Source of the DNA: CAYLPJ01 sp964385465
GTDB lineage: Bacteria > Planctomycetota > Phycisphaerae > SM23-33
Direction: 5' to 3'
DNA length: 64,000 nucleotides
NCBI GenBank assembly: GCA_964385465.1
Contig: CAYLPJ010000030.1
Coordinates: 1-64,000 of the forward strand
The position numbers were made by a program, and so were the translations under genes. Of this stretch, positions 7,553-16,716 are shown piece after piece (position 1 is the stretch's first letter; every line of letters starts with the position of its first letter). The notes under the pieces are model-generated. The model was not told the origin of the DNA and searched no databases. It saw nothing but the letters and a program-made list of their open reading frames with translations.

Positions 7553-9784
7553 TCACGGAACGGCGGCGCCCGGGCGGCAGGTCGCGCGGCGGAGGAGCGC
7601 CGCGGCGGGGTCGCGGGCGAGGCTGGGCCAGGTGAGGGTGACCCGGCGTGCGGCGATGGCGTCGAGGGTCGCCGGCGAGCCGTCCAGGTGGACGGCGGCC
7701 GGGGCGGGCGCGCCGTCGGGCAGCGCCAGCTCGCACCGCGTACCGGTCTCGTGCCAGACCGTCGCGACGGCCGGCCTCGACCGCTCGGCGAGGATGCAGC
7801 GCAGGCCCGACCCCTCGCCGCCGGCGCCGTCGAGCACCGCGGCGGGCAGCAGCACCGGGTCGGCGCCCTCGCGGGGGGGAAGGAGGATGAAGTCCTTGCC
7901 GGCCTCGCGGAGCTCGGCGCGGGTCTTCTCGGGCGCGCGGCCGGCCCGGCGGAGGCGCTCGTAGGCCCCGACGATCTCCAGCAGCCCGTCCGTCAGCGGG
8001 TGGGCATCCATTTGGCGGAAGCTGGTCTCCAGCGAGATCGGGGCGTCCCAGCCAAGGGACTTGCCCATGAGGTACTCGATCTCGCCGAGCTGGAGGCCCG
8101 CCGTGTGCTTGCCCTTCGGCCAGATTCCGAACCACCCCAGCTCGCCGGGGAGCATGTCGTTCCGGGTGCGGATCATGTACTCGACGGAGCGGTCGATGTG
8201 CTCGCGGACGGTGGGCCACTCGCCGACGTCCGCCCCGGCGATGATCTTCCCGCGGAGCGTGTTGAGGTACGTGTCCACCGTGCCGCTGCGTGTGAAGGAA
8301 TGCCACAGCCCATGGGTCATGATCGTGCCCATGTGGATCAGCGGGCGGCGGCGGAATTTGCCCATCGCCACGGCCTGGAACTTCGAGACGTAATAGCGGA
8401 ACCGCCGGCGGTCGACGTCCTCGCCGCCGTCGAAGTAGACCATGTCGAAGCCGGCGGCGTTGAAGATGCCCGCCAGGCGGTCGGTCGTTTCGTCCAGAAG
8501 GTCGGTCTCCTGGTCGATGATGTAGCCGTTGATGCATCCGTCCACGCCGTAATGCCGCATGGTCGACCCCGCGGCGTGGGCGGCCGGGCGGGTCTTCCAG
8601 GCCCCGCGCCGACAGCCCAGGAACGTGTCCCACTCGCCCTCGGGCCCGATGCGTTCGTAGGCGACGATCTCGTCGCCGACGATCACCTCGCGGTGCTTGG
8701 CCACCCCGCCCTCCCAGAGCTTCCGCTTCGCAACCGGGCTGCCGGGCCACTCGCGGAGGTCCGTCCGCGTCGGCAGGGCGGTGGCGTCGGCGGGCACGTC
8801 GCGGGCCAGCTCGGCCGTGCGGTCGGTCCAGAAGCGGCGGTCGGGTACGGGCGTGACGTACGCGTCGGTCTTGGAGACCTTCGACGCGAAGCAGTGCATG
8901 CCGACCAGCACGCCGGCGTCGTGGAGGCGGGCGACGGTCCGTTTGAGCTCGGCGAGGTCGCGGTGGCGGCTGGTGCGAAAGGTGTAGTGCCCGACGTCCT
9001 TGCACCACGAGCCGGACATCATCATCACCTGGCGGATGTGCGCGCGGCGGCAGAGGGCCACCACGCGATCGGCCTCGCCGGCGCCGAAGCTGAGAAACCA
9101 GTAGGAGCCGCGGGCGCGGGGGAGGTCCTTCGCCGGCGTGCCGCTCTCGGGATCGACGTTCCGCGGCAGGTCCGTCCCGGCGGCCAGGCGGGCCAGGGCC
9201 GCCCGGAGCTCCGCCGGCGAGCCGACCACGACCGCGCACGCCGCGCCCTCCAGCCGCGGGCCCGGGGCGTCGCGTGTCAGGCACTCCAGCAGGGCCCCGC
9301 CGTGATACGCCCGCGCCCGCCCATCCGTGCGAAGGTTCAGGCCGCGCAGGCAGACCGCCCGCTCGCCGTCCCACGCGCAGTTCATCCGCGGGCCGATCCG
9401 CTCGCCGATCCGCACCGGCAGGCGGAGCAGGATCAGCCGCGAGGGGCGCGTGCCCTTCACGGCCGCCAGGCGAAACGCGATCGCGTCCCCCCCGGCCGAG
9501 ACGCGGTAGACAAGCTTCGTGTCGGCTCCGCCGAAGGCGACGGCCAGTTCGTTGCCGTCAGCCTCCGCCCGGCTCGCCGACCGCCACGTGCCCTCGATCT
9601 TCGCTACGGCGATGGCGAGCTTGCGCTTCGCGTGCAGCAGCTCCTCCCCGTCGAGCGTCACGGACCGCCACACCGCGTCGGACCCGATGCCGATCCGGAC
9701 GCGTGCGTTCTCGAAGGTGATTTCCTCCGCCCCGCCGGCCGCAACCGGCAGCAGCGCACACAGAATCGCGATGGGAGTGTTCAT
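7553..9784 (-). CDS. Secreted TIM-barrel glycosidase-like protein
   Basis: This is a 743-residue protein beginning with a short signal peptide (MNTPIAILCALLPVAAGGA). Residues 20-230 are beta-rich, as in the N-terminal domain of alpha-galactosidase/GH36-like enzymes. The centre is a TIM barrel with SYWFLSFG, a strand HIRQVMMMSGSW, VLVGMHCFAS, a FDMVYFDGGED acidic strand that is a likely catalytic or substrate site, and PGELGWFGIWPKG. The C-terminus is a small beta domain. I infer a periplasmic glycoside hydrolase; the exact family is not certain. It is downstream of typA on the same strand but separated from it by a palindromic repeat. Confidence 0.6.
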   Translation of the reverse strand: MNTPIAILCALLPVAAGGAEEITFENARVRIGIGSDAVWRSVTLDGEELLHAKRKLAIAVAKIEGTWRSASRAEADGNELAVAFGGADTKLVYRVSAGGDAIAFRLAAVKGTRPSRLILLRLPVRIGERIGPRMNCAWDGERAVCLRGLNLRTDGRARAYHGGALLECLTRDAPGPRLEGAACAVVVGSPAELRAALARLAAGTDLPRNVDPESGTPAKDLPRARGSYWFLSFGAGEADRVVALCRRAHIRQVMMMSGSWCKDVGHYTFRTSRHRDLAELKRTVARLHDAGVLVGMHCFASKVSKTDAYVTPVPDRRFWTDRTAELARDVPADATALPTRTDLREWPGSPVAKRKLWEGGVAKHREVIVGDEIVAYERIGPEGEWDTFLGCRRGAWKTRPAAHAAGSTMRHYGVDGCINGYIIDQETDLLDETTDRLAGIFNAAGFDMVYFDGGEDVDRRRFRYYVSKFQAVAMGKFRRRPLIHMGTIMTHGLWHSFTRSGTVDTYLNTLRGKIIAGADVGEWPTVREHIDRSVEYMIRTRNDMLPGELGWFGIWPKGKHTAGLQLGEIEYLMGKSLGWDAPISLETSFRQMDAHPLTDGLLEIVGAYERLRRAGRAPEKTRAELREAGKDFILLPPREGADPVLLPAAVLDGAGGEGSGLRCILAERSRPAVATVWHETGTRCELALPDGAPAPAAVHLDGSPATLDAIAARRVTLTWPSLARDPAAALLRRATCRPGAAVP

Positions 9785-9816
9785 GGTTCTGAAACACATT
9801 CAGCGTTCGGTTGCGG

Positions 9817-9893
9817 AAAAATCGGGACGGTTACGTTTTCTGTGCCGCCGCTTGGGGCGGGCCTGCCCGGACAATGCACCCGTCCCTATTTGT
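9817..9893. repeat. REP-like palindrome overlapping the typA stop
   Basis: The arm at 9817-9842 matches the reverse complement of 9868-9893 at 19 of 26 positions, sharing a GGGACGG core. The centre is C/G-rich and can extend the stem. The right arm includes the typA stop codon (9886-9888), so the transcript of typA would end in a long hairpin. AATCGGGACGGTTACG-like sequences are, as I recall, common at REP/IS200-type elements. It could also serve as a terminator. Confidence 0.5.
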
Positions 9894-11724
9894 CCGCCCT
9901 GCGGGCGTGGCGGCGGCGGTCGCCTTCCTTCAGCAGGCGCTTGCGGAGGCGGACCGACGACGGCGTCAACTCGACCAGCTCGTCGGACTCGATCCACTCC
10001 AGCGCGGCTTCCAGCGTGAGGGTCCGGGCGGCCTTGAGCGTGACCGTGGCCTCCTTCGTGCTCGAGCGGATGTTGGTCAGCTTCCGCTGCCGCGCGATAT
10101 TCACGCCGATGTCCCCCTCCTTGCAGTGCTCGCCGACGATCTGGCCCTCGTAGATCTCCTCGCCCGGGCGGACGAACAGCACGCCGCGGTCGGCCAACTG
10201 CTCGACGGCGTACGTCGTCACCGGGCCGGTCTCGATCGCCACCATCGCGCCGTTGACGCGGCCGGGGATGTCCCCGCGGTAGGCGCCGTACTTCTCGAAG
10301 CGGTGGTGCATGATCGCCTCGCCGGCGGTGGCGGTCAGCAGGCGGTTGCGCAGGCCGATCAGCCCGCGGGCGGGTACGAGGAACTCCAGTTGCGTCCGCG
10401 TGCCGGCGGTGTCCATGTGCAGCATCTCCGCGCGGCGGTCGCCGAGCAGTTGCATGGCCGAGCCGACGCTGGCCGAGGGCACGTCGATTACCAGCCGCTC
10501 GAGCGGCTCGGCCCGTCCGTCGGCGCCGTCGTGGAAGATCACCTCCGGCTTGCCCACGCAGAGCTCGTAGCCCTCGCGGCGCATGTTCTCCAGCAGGATG
10601 CCCAGGTGCAGCAACCCGCGCCCGGAGACGATGAACTCGTCTCCCAGGTCCTCCACCGACAGGGCCACGTTCGATTGAAGCTCGCGGTTGAGCCGCTCGC
10701 GGAGCTGGCGGTTGGTGACGAACTGCCCTTCTCGCCCGGCAGCCGGGCCGTCGTTGATCCGGAAGGTCATGTGCAGCGTCGGCTCGTCGACGCTGACGGC
10801 CGGGAGGGCGACGGGGCGGTCCGGGTCGGCCAGCGTATCGCCAATATCCACGCTGTCGAGCCCGACGACGGCGCAGAGGTCCCCGACGTCCACGCGGTCC
10901 ACCTCGCGGCGGGCGAGCTTGTCGAAGCGGAAGAGCTGGCCGATGCGCTGGGTGGTCTGTCGGCCGTCGCGACCGATGACGACGACGGGCTTTCTCGCTT
11001 CGAGCGTGCCGGCGAAGACGCGTCCGATGCCGATGCGTCCGACGTATTCGCTGTAGTCGAGCGTGGTGACGAGCATCTGCAGCGGCGCGTCGGGGTCGAG
11101 GTCGGGGACGGGCACGTGCTCGATGATGGCGTCGAAGAGGGGGTGGACGTCGCCTTCGCCTTCGGGCGGGAGGCGGTCGGCGTCGGCGGTGGCCCAGCCG
11201 TCGCGCGCCGAGGCGAAGAGCGTGGGGAAGTCCAGGGCGTGGTCGTCGGCGCCGAGGTCGACCAGCAGGTCGAACACCTGCTCGTGGACGGCGTGGGGGC
11301 GGGCGTCCGGGCGGTCCATCTTGTTGACCACCACGATCGGCGCCAGGCCCATCGCCAGGGCCTTGCCCAGCACGTAGCGGGTCTGCGGCATGACGCCCTC
11401 GAAGGCATCCACCACCAGCAGGGCGCCGTCGGCCATCTTGAGCACGCGCTCGACCTCGCCTGAGAAATCGGCGTGGCCGGGGGTGTCCACGATGTTGATG
11501 TGGTAGGCCCGCCCGTGGCGGTCCGTGTAGTCGATGGCGCAGTTCTTGGCCAGGATGGTGATCCCACGCTCGCGTTCGAGCGGATTGGAATCGAGGATGC
11601 ACTCGCCGGTCAGCTCGCCGTGGCGGAACAGCCCGCTCTGGCGCAGCAGTTGATCGACCAGCGTCGTCTTGCCGTGATCGACGTGGGCGATGATCGCGAC
11701 GTTTCGTATGTCACTTCGGGTCAT
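9886..11724 (-). CDS. typA: Ribosome-associated GTPase TypA/BipA
   Basis: This is a 612-residue translational GTPase. The P-loop AHVDHGKT is at residues 13-20, followed by RERGITI (G2), DTPGH (G3), NKMD (G4) and the elongation-factor-like domains II, III and V. The C-terminus has the TypA signature GLIGLRNRLLT with EAIMHHRFEKYG, which separates it from EF-G and LepA. TypA assists 50S subunit assembly and stress adaptation. The ATG at 11724 is preferred to the much longer open frame; upstream text is not protein-like. It is divergent from the epimerase gene. Confidence 0.96.
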   Translation of the reverse strand: MTRSDIRNVAIIAHVDHGKTTLVDQLLRQSGLFRHGELTGECILDSNPLERERGITILAKNCAIDYTDRHGRAYHINIVDTPGHADFSGEVERVLKMADGALLVVDAFEGVMPQTRYVLGKALAMGLAPIVVVNKMDRPDARPHAVHEQVFDLLVDLGADDHALDFPTLFASARDGWATADADRLPPEGEGDVHPLFDAIIEHVPVPDLDPDAPLQMLVTTLDYSEYVGRIGIGRVFAGTLEARKPVVVIGRDGRQTTQRIGQLFRFDKLARREVDRVDVGDLCAVVGLDSVDIGDTLADPDRPVALPAVSVDEPTLHMTFRINDGPAAGREGQFVTNRQLRERLNRELQSNVALSVEDLGDEFIVSGRGLLHLGILLENMRREGYELCVGKPEVIFHDGADGRAEPLERLVIDVPSASVGSAMQLLGDRRAEMLHMDTAGTRTQLEFLVPARGLIGLRNRLLTATAGEAIMHHRFEKYGAYRGDIPGRVNGAMVAIETGPVTTYAVEQLADRGVLFVRPGEEIYEGQIVGEHCKEGDIGVNIARQRKLTNIRSSTKEATVTLKAARTLTLEAALEWIESDELVELTPSSVRLRKRLLKEGDRRRHARRADK

Positions 11725-11841
11725 GATGGCCCCGGGCCTCTCCAGGGGGAACGTACAGTCCGACCAGCATACCCGAACCCGGCCGATCCGGTCAATGCAG
11801 TCTAAGCCCGGCTCCCTGTCGGACGCTGTGGTCGCGTGACA

Positions 11842-11875
11842 GCCCGCCGCTTCAGCCACGGAACCCGTGGCGGGC
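11842..11875. other. Palindromic hairpin in the typA/epimerase divergent gap
   Basis: GCCCGCC (11842-11848) pairs with GGCGGGC (11869-11875), and CCACGG-AAC-CCGTGG (11856-11870) forms an alternative inner stem. It sits in the divergent intergenic region, about 100 bases from the epimerase start. It may be a REP unit or a regulatory structure; only the pairing is seen. Confidence 0.35.
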
Positions 11876-11973
11876 CGGGACCGGCGCCTTGTTTGAGATT
11901 TGGCGCCGGGAACCGGGCGCCGGGCGTTATCCTCGCGGCGGGTGAGCACCATCACACGAAAGGAAAACCATCC

Positions 11974-12963
11974 ATGAAGGTCCTGTACATCGGCGGGACG
12001 GGAGAGATCTCGTACGAGTGCGTGCGGCGGGACGTCGAGCTCGGGCGCGACGTGGCCGTGTTCAACCGCGGGCGGCGTGACGAGGACCTGCCCGGCGGCG
12101 TGCGGCGCATCACCGGCGACCTGACGGACGACGCGGCCTACGCGGCGCTGGGCGACGAGCGCTGGGACGTTGTCTGCCAGTTCGTCGCCTACGACATCTC
12201 CCGCGTGCAGCGGGACGCGACGGTCTTCGCCGGGCAGGTGGGCCAGTACGTGTTCATCTCCTCGGCGTCGGCGTACCAGAAGCCGCCGACGGGCTACGTC
12301 GTCAGCGAGGCCACGCCGCTGGATAACCCCTATTGGGCCTACAGCCGGGCCAAGGCGGAGATGGAGGCCTGGCTGTTGGCCGAGCACGAGGCCGGGCGCC
12401 TGCCGGTGACGATCGTCCGCCCCAGCCACACGCTCCGGTCGCGGTTCCCCGGCGGGATCGGCTCCGGCGATGACTGGGCATGGCGGATCAAGCAGGGCAA
12501 GCCGGTTATCGTCCACGGGGACGGCACGAGCTTGTGGACGATCACTCACAGCCGCGACTTCGCCAAGGGCTTCTGCGGCCTGCTGGGCGCCGAGGCGGCG
12601 CTCGGCGAGGCGTTCCACGTCACGCGGCACATGGAGTCGCACACGTGGAACGAGATCTACACGTCCGTCGCTCGCGCCCTCGGCCGCGACGCGAAGCTCG
12701 TCCACGTGCCGACCGAGACGCTCATCCGCTACAATGCCGACTGGGCCGGACCGCTGCTGGGCGACAAGACATGGCCGGTGATGTTCGACAACGCCAAGGC
12801 CATGGCCGTCGCCGGCCGATGGGAATGCGAGCTGGACCTGGACGCCACGTTCGCCGCCGCCGCCGAGCTCTACCGCCGCCGGGCCGACACCTACCGCCCG
12901 GACCCCGAGAAGCACGCCGTGCTCGACCGGATCGCCGCCGAGCAGGAGAGCCTGGGTGCCTGA
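11974..12963 (+). CDS. NAD-dependent epimerase/dehydratase (extended SDR)
   Basis: This is a 329-residue protein. The N-terminal Rossmann motif is GGTGEIS (residues 7-13), a slight variant of GxxGxxG, and the catalytic pair is Tyr123/Lys127 in YSRAK. FISSASAYQ provides the usual Ser region. The C-terminal half, with GDGTSLWTITHSRDFAKGF, resembles the SDR group close to plant CSP41 and bacterial sugar-nucleotide or isoflavone-type reductases. Substrate is unknown; NDP-sugars are likely. The start is backed by AAAGGAAAA. It reads toward the phosphatase gene with 62 bases between. Confidence 0.82.
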   Translation: MKVLYIGGTGEISYECVRRDVELGRDVAVFNRGRRDEDLPGGVRRITGDLTDDAAYAALGDERWDVVCQFVAYDISRVQRDATVFAGQVGQYVFISSASAYQKPPTGYVVSEATPLDNPYWAYSRAKAEMEAWLLAEHEAGRLPVTIVRPSHTLRSRFPGGIGSGDDWAWRIKQGKPVIVHGDGTSLWTITHSRDFAKGFCGLLGAEAALGEAFHVTRHMESHTWNEIYTSVARALGRDAKLVHVPTETLIRYNADWAGPLLGDKTWPVMFDNAKAMAVAGRWECELDLDATFAAAAELYRRRADTYRPDPEKHAVLDRIAAEQESLGA

Positions 12964-13025
12964 CGGGCTGAGGGCGCCTATCATTGCATAGAAAGCTCCG
13001 TTTCTGCCGACGTGAAGGCGAGCCG

Positions 13026-14669
13026 ATGCCTTACGATGACCGTGCATTCACGACGGGGGCGAACGAGCCGGTCAGCCCGCCGGTGCCGGAAACCGTTCGC
13101 GTCGCCTGGGCGGGGCTGTGGCTCTGCGGGCGGTCGATCTGCCACGACGCCCGCCGCTTGGGAAACTGGCTGGAGGGGCGGGTCTTCCCCACCCTCCAGA
13201 AGGTCGGCCACCACATCGCTCGCCTGGACCTGCGGGCCGACGGCACGGTGCAGTTGCTGGGGCCCCCGAACCCGAGGGAGCAGGTCCACCTCGAGGGTTG
13301 CCGGGCGCTGACCGCGCTGCTGGCGAGCATGGGCATCCAGCGACTGGAGCTCAGCCCTCGCCTGGAGCACAACCAGCTCCGCGACATCCTGATGCTGCTG
13401 CACATCCATCGTCGGCGCCTGCGTGACCGCGACGCCGCCGTGGCCCGTGGGGGCTGGCAGGCGAAGCTGTTTGGCGCGGCCGGGGTGTTGTTCGCCTGCG
13501 CGACGCTCCGCGTCGTCGGCGACCGGTTGGAGATCTCCTACACCTACTGCCGCACGCGATTCAGCCGCATCGTCGAGTGGTTCGAGCGTCGTCACGGGCG
13601 GGTGGCCGACCACCGGGCCCTCTTCCGGGTCGCGCCGTACTACGCCGTCCTGCCTGTGCTCGTCGCGGCGGCGACGTTCGTCATCTACAGCCTCAACGGC
13701 GGCTGGTGGCTGCTGCTGGCGCTGACGGTGCTGGAGGGGCTGGTGCTCGGCGGGGCGGTGTACCTGTTCTTCATGGTCGTCGGAAGCGTGGAGTACGACA
13801 ACGAGGAGAAGGCCTACCGCCTCCGCCGAACCTACGCCGAGCTCCGACGCTACGCCGACCGCACCCGCCGCGAGCTCAACGAGGCCGCCAGCATTCAGCA
13901 GCGGCTCATGCCCGACCTCGACCACATGCCCGCCGCCGACTGCCTCGACTGGGCCAGCAGCTTCCGACCCGAGAGCGAGGTCGGCGGAGATTACTTCGAC
14001 GTCGCCGATGTCGGGGACGGCAAGGTGGACGTCGTCTTCGCAGACGTCAGCGGCCACGGCATGGGCGCCGCATTCGTCACCGCGATCGTCAAGGGCGCGT
14101 TCCGGACATGGGTCGACGACGGCATCGGCCTCGCGGGCTTTGTCCGCCTGGTCAACCGCGACCTCGTCCGCTTCACGCCCGACGGCAGCTTCGTCGCCAT
14201 GATCGCCGCCGTCATCGACACAGCCACCGGTCGCGTCGCGCTGGTCAACAGCGGCCACAACCCCGTGCCGACGTACGTCCCCGCCGACGCGCGGCGGCCG
14301 GTACGGCCGCTGGACCACCTCGGCTCGATGGTGCTCGGCGTGATGGAAGACATCGACATTCACCCGTTCGAGCTGGAGCTCGCCGAGGGCGATGCCGTCG
14401 TCTTCGCCACTGACGGACTGCCCGAGGCCGTCTCCATCCGCGGAGAGATGTTCGGCAACAAGCGGCTGCTGAGCTCGGCGCAGACCCACCGCGGGCGGGA
14501 GCTGGACGATCTCGTCGCGGCCATGGTCGCCGACGTGTCGGAGTTCGCCGAGGGCGTCGAGCCCACGGACGATCAGACCGTCCTGGCCTTCGCGCTGAAG
14601 CACCGCTGCGGCGTCTGGGCCGGAGAGCGGGAGGCATCCGTCCAGCCGGCGGCCCGGCCGCGGGGATGA
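13026..14669 (+). CDS. Membrane-bound SpoIIE/PP2C-type serine phosphatase
   Basis: This is a 547-residue protein. Residues 1-200 are a cytosolic region without a recognised domain. Two transmembrane helices (about 205-222 and 227-253) are followed by a coiled coil (255-290) and a PPM/SpoIIE domain: VGGDYFDV (319-326), DVSGHGMGAA (340-349), SGHNP, TDGLPEA and DDQTVL. The metal-binding aspartates are intact. RsbU-like phosphatases of this type usually dephosphorylate an anti-sigma-factor antagonist or act on STAS proteins; no partner is adjacent. The ATG at 13026 follows GAAGGCGAG. No clear sensor domain is seen apart from the unknown N-terminus. Confidence 0.88.
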   Translation: MPYDDRAFTTGANEPVSPPVPETVRVAWAGLWLCGRSICHDARRLGNWLEGRVFPTLQKVGHHIARLDLRADGTVQLLGPPNPREQVHLEGCRALTALLASMGIQRLELSPRLEHNQLRDILMLLHIHRRRLRDRDAAVARGGWQAKLFGAAGVLFACATLRVVGDRLEISYTYCRTRFSRIVEWFERRHGRVADHRALFRVAPYYAVLPVLVAAATFVIYSLNGGWWLLLALTVLEGLVLGGAVYLFFMVVGSVEYDNEEKAYRLRRTYAELRRYADRTRRELNEAASIQQRLMPDLDHMPAADCLDWASSFRPESEVGGDYFDVADVGDGKVDVVFADVSGHGMGAAFVTAIVKGAFRTWVDDGIGLAGFVRLVNRDLVRFTPDGSFVAMIAAVIDTATGRVALVNSGHNPVPTYVPADARRPVRPLDHLGSMVLGVMEDIDIHPFELELAEGDAVVFATDGLPEAVSIRGEMFGNKRLLSSAQTHRGRELDDLVAAMVADVSEFAEGVEPTDDQTVLAFALKHRCGVWAGEREASVQPAARPRG

Positions 14670-14677
14670 CCCCGCGG

Positions 14678-15694
14678 TCACCGCAGCAGCAGGAACTGCC
14701 GCCCCGCCATCAGCGGGCGCGCGTGGTGCTCGGCCACGTAGGGCAGGGCCCTTGCGATGTAGTCGCCGGCGGCGGGCTCGGCGGCGAGGTCCGCGAAGCT
14801 CCACACCTCCGCGGCCAGGAGCATGGCCTCCAGCACGTCCGTGCCGACCCGCCCGAGGTCGCTTCCGGCGGCCGAGCACGCGCCGAGGGCCCCGCCGCGA
14901 AGCTCCGGGGGCAGGTGGCGCAAGGCGGCGGCGACGTCGTAGACGTAGGGCCCGAGGCCGCAACGGCAGAATTCCACCGCCCGGGCCTCGCCGTCGGCGA
15001 AGAGGACCGCTTGCGCGTCCAGGTCGCCGTGGATCACCCCTTGGTGGTCCGGCCCGGCGGGGATGTCGGCCAGCAGGGCGGCGGCACGCTCGGCGGCACG
15101 GCAGGTGTCGGCGACGGCGTCGGCCGGGGCGATCCCCGCGGCGGCGATGGCGTCGACGGCCTCGATACGCTCTGCCAGCCTGTCGGCGTCGAACCCCGGG
15201 CGGGTGAAATCTCCCGGCGGCAGCCATGTGCGGGAGTGGGCGTGAAGGCGGCCCAGCAGCCTGCCGATCGCCGCGGCGTGTTGTGCGCCCGGCTGGGCGC
15301 CACCGGGGATGCACTCGCCCTCGACGCGGGTCAGCAGCGAGCACCGCACGCCGTCGTAGGACTCCGCCGCGATGTCGGCGAGCAACTTGCCGTCCCGCGT
15401 CGCCACGGGGCGTGGGGCCGTGACATCTTCGGCGTCGGCCAGGCCTTGAAGAAACGTCAGCTCCGATCGCACGGCCCCGTCGTCGGCCGGGCCCTCGGCC
15501 AGCCGCGCCCGCCCGGGAACGTGCAGCCGCAGCGTCCACTGCCCGCCCCCGGCCGAGTGAACCACGAAGCCGGCGTAGTCGCCGTGGCCGAGGAAGCTCA
15601 GCCGCGTGGGCCCCAGCGGGTAGTTCCCCAGTGCCATCACCGCCAGTCGTGCCAGTTCGATATGCTCCGGCGTTGAGGTATCTGTCTCTGTCAT
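14678..15694 (-). CDS. Aminoglycoside-phosphotransferase-fold protein with degenerate active site
   Basis: This is a 338-residue APH/choline-kinase-fold protein. The hallmark loop reads HGDLDAQA (222-229): the catalytic Asp is kept, but the metal-binding Asn of HGDxxxxN is Ala. The second motif, normally IDFDxC, reads VEFCRCGLGPYVYDVA (240-255), so the Mg-binding Asp is replaced. The rest of the fold is well preserved (EGECIPGG, AAIGRLLGRLHAHS). It is either an inactive relative or uses unusual chemistry. The ATG at 15694 is followed by normal coding; the longer frame upstream overlaps the promoter region of the divergent gene. It is convergent with the phosphatase, eight bases away. Confidence 0.75.
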   Translation of the reverse strand: MTETDTSTPEHIELARLAVMALGNYPLGPTRLSFLGHGDYAGFVVHSAGGGQWTLRLHVPGRARLAEGPADDGAVRSELTFLQGLADAEDVTAPRPVATRDGKLLADIAAESYDGVRCSLLTRVEGECIPGGAQPGAQHAAAIGRLLGRLHAHSRTWLPPGDFTRPGFDADRLAERIEAVDAIAAAGIAPADAVADTCRAAERAAALLADIPAGPDHQGVIHGDLDAQAVLFADGEARAVEFCRCGLGPYVYDVAAALRHLPPELRGGALGACSAAGSDLGRVGTDVLEAMLLAAEVWSFADLAAEPAAGDYIARALPYVAEHHARPLMAGRQFLLLR

Positions 15695-15845
15695 GGTCGG
15701 GCTCGTCCCTGCGGATGGCGGTTCGCGGGCGGGGCTGCGTTTGCCGTCCAAGTTACCCCGGAATCCCGCTAAAGGCCACTTTGGGCCGCGACGATACCCT
15801 TCCCGGGAGAAGGCCACGGGACGCAATCGCCCCGCGAGGATGTAC

Positions 15846-16508
15846 ATGAACGTTGTGTTCGTAGGCGGCGGTCGAGGTGCCGCCGAACTGCTTTCAAAGT
15901 TTCTCGGTGCCCGGGGGGTCCGCGTGGTCGGCGTGGTCGACCCCAATCCCGACGCCGACGCCATGAAGCTCGCGCGGCAGCACGGCATCGCGACGTCGGC
16001 GGATCAGGCGGCGATGATCCGCCGGCGCGGCGTGGAGGTCATCGTCGAGGTCACCGGGGTGCCCAAGGTCCGCCAGGCCGTCATGCAGGCGATGCGTCCC
16101 GAGCAGGACCTGATGACCGCCGCGGCCGCCCGGATGATGGACGGGCTGCTCCGCGACCAGGCCGGCCGGCGCAACGCCGAGGTGGCCGACGAGCTGTCCG
16201 GTCTCACCGGCGAGATGACCCGGGCGATCGAGAAGATCGACGCCACCAGCGCCGGCGTGGCGCGGATCCTGCCGGCGATCACCATGGTCACGCTGAACGC
16301 CAGTGTGGAGGCTGCCCGTGCCGGGCAGGCCGGGGCCGCGTTCGCCGTCATCGTCGAGCGGATGCGCCAGCTCATCGACGAGGTCCGCACCGCCGTCGAG
16401 GGCATCCAGGCCAGCAGCGGCATCGGGCATCAACTGCTCCAGCAGCTCGACGAGACCGAGCGCCGCCTCCGCGAGGCGTTCGAACACGACCGCGCCGACG
16501 CCGCCTGA
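15846..16508 (+). CDS. Rossmann NAD-binding domain fused to a chemoreceptor-like signalling tip
   Basis: This is a 220-residue soluble protein. Residues 1-85 are a Rossmann fold: VVFVGGGRGAAELL (3-16), an acidic strand end VVDPNPDA (30-37) and VEVIVEVTG (63-71), as in the homoserine-dehydrogenase/aspartate-dehydrogenase N-domain. Residues 100-215 form a long helical hairpin with ITMVTLNASVEAARAGQAG (145-163), matching the conserved MCP signalling tip, then FAVIVERMRQLIDEVR. No transmembrane segment or HAMP domain is present. It could couple NAD(P)H or metabolite state to a CheA/CheW-type system, which is inference. GAGGA lies six bases before the ATG at 15846, favouring it over the ATG two codons upstream. 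Confidence 0.75.
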   Translation: MNVVFVGGGRGAAELLSKFLGARGVRVVGVVDPNPDADAMKLARQHGIATSADQAAMIRRRGVEVIVEVTGVPKVRQAVMQAMRPEQDLMTAAAARMMDGLLRDQAGRRNAEVADELSGLTGEMTRAIEKIDATSAGVARILPAITMVTLNASVEAARAGQAGAAFAVIVERMRQLIDEVRTAVEGIQASSGIGHQLLQQLDETERRLREAFEHDRADAA

Positions 16509-16716
16509 CCGGAGTCGGCCGCCTGGCGGATCGTCAGGGCTTCGCTCTACCGCTCACGCCTTGCGGCGGCGACGAGGCTCGCGCAGCCGGTGAAGGCTCC
16601 GGATCCCCTGCCAAGGAGTTGCCAAGCCCGGCTTCTCCGAGGGATGAGTGGGCTGGCCTGGTGGCGGGCGCCTGCTTGTGGGCGAGCGATTCCGCCGCCC
16701 GGGGACGTCGCGGGTC

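Noticed and set aside
9886..13047. Very long minus-strand open frame running from typA through the epimerase gene
   Set aside because: Only the part from 11724 is TypA; the rest is antisense to an SDR gene and reflects the lack of stops in GC-rich DNA.
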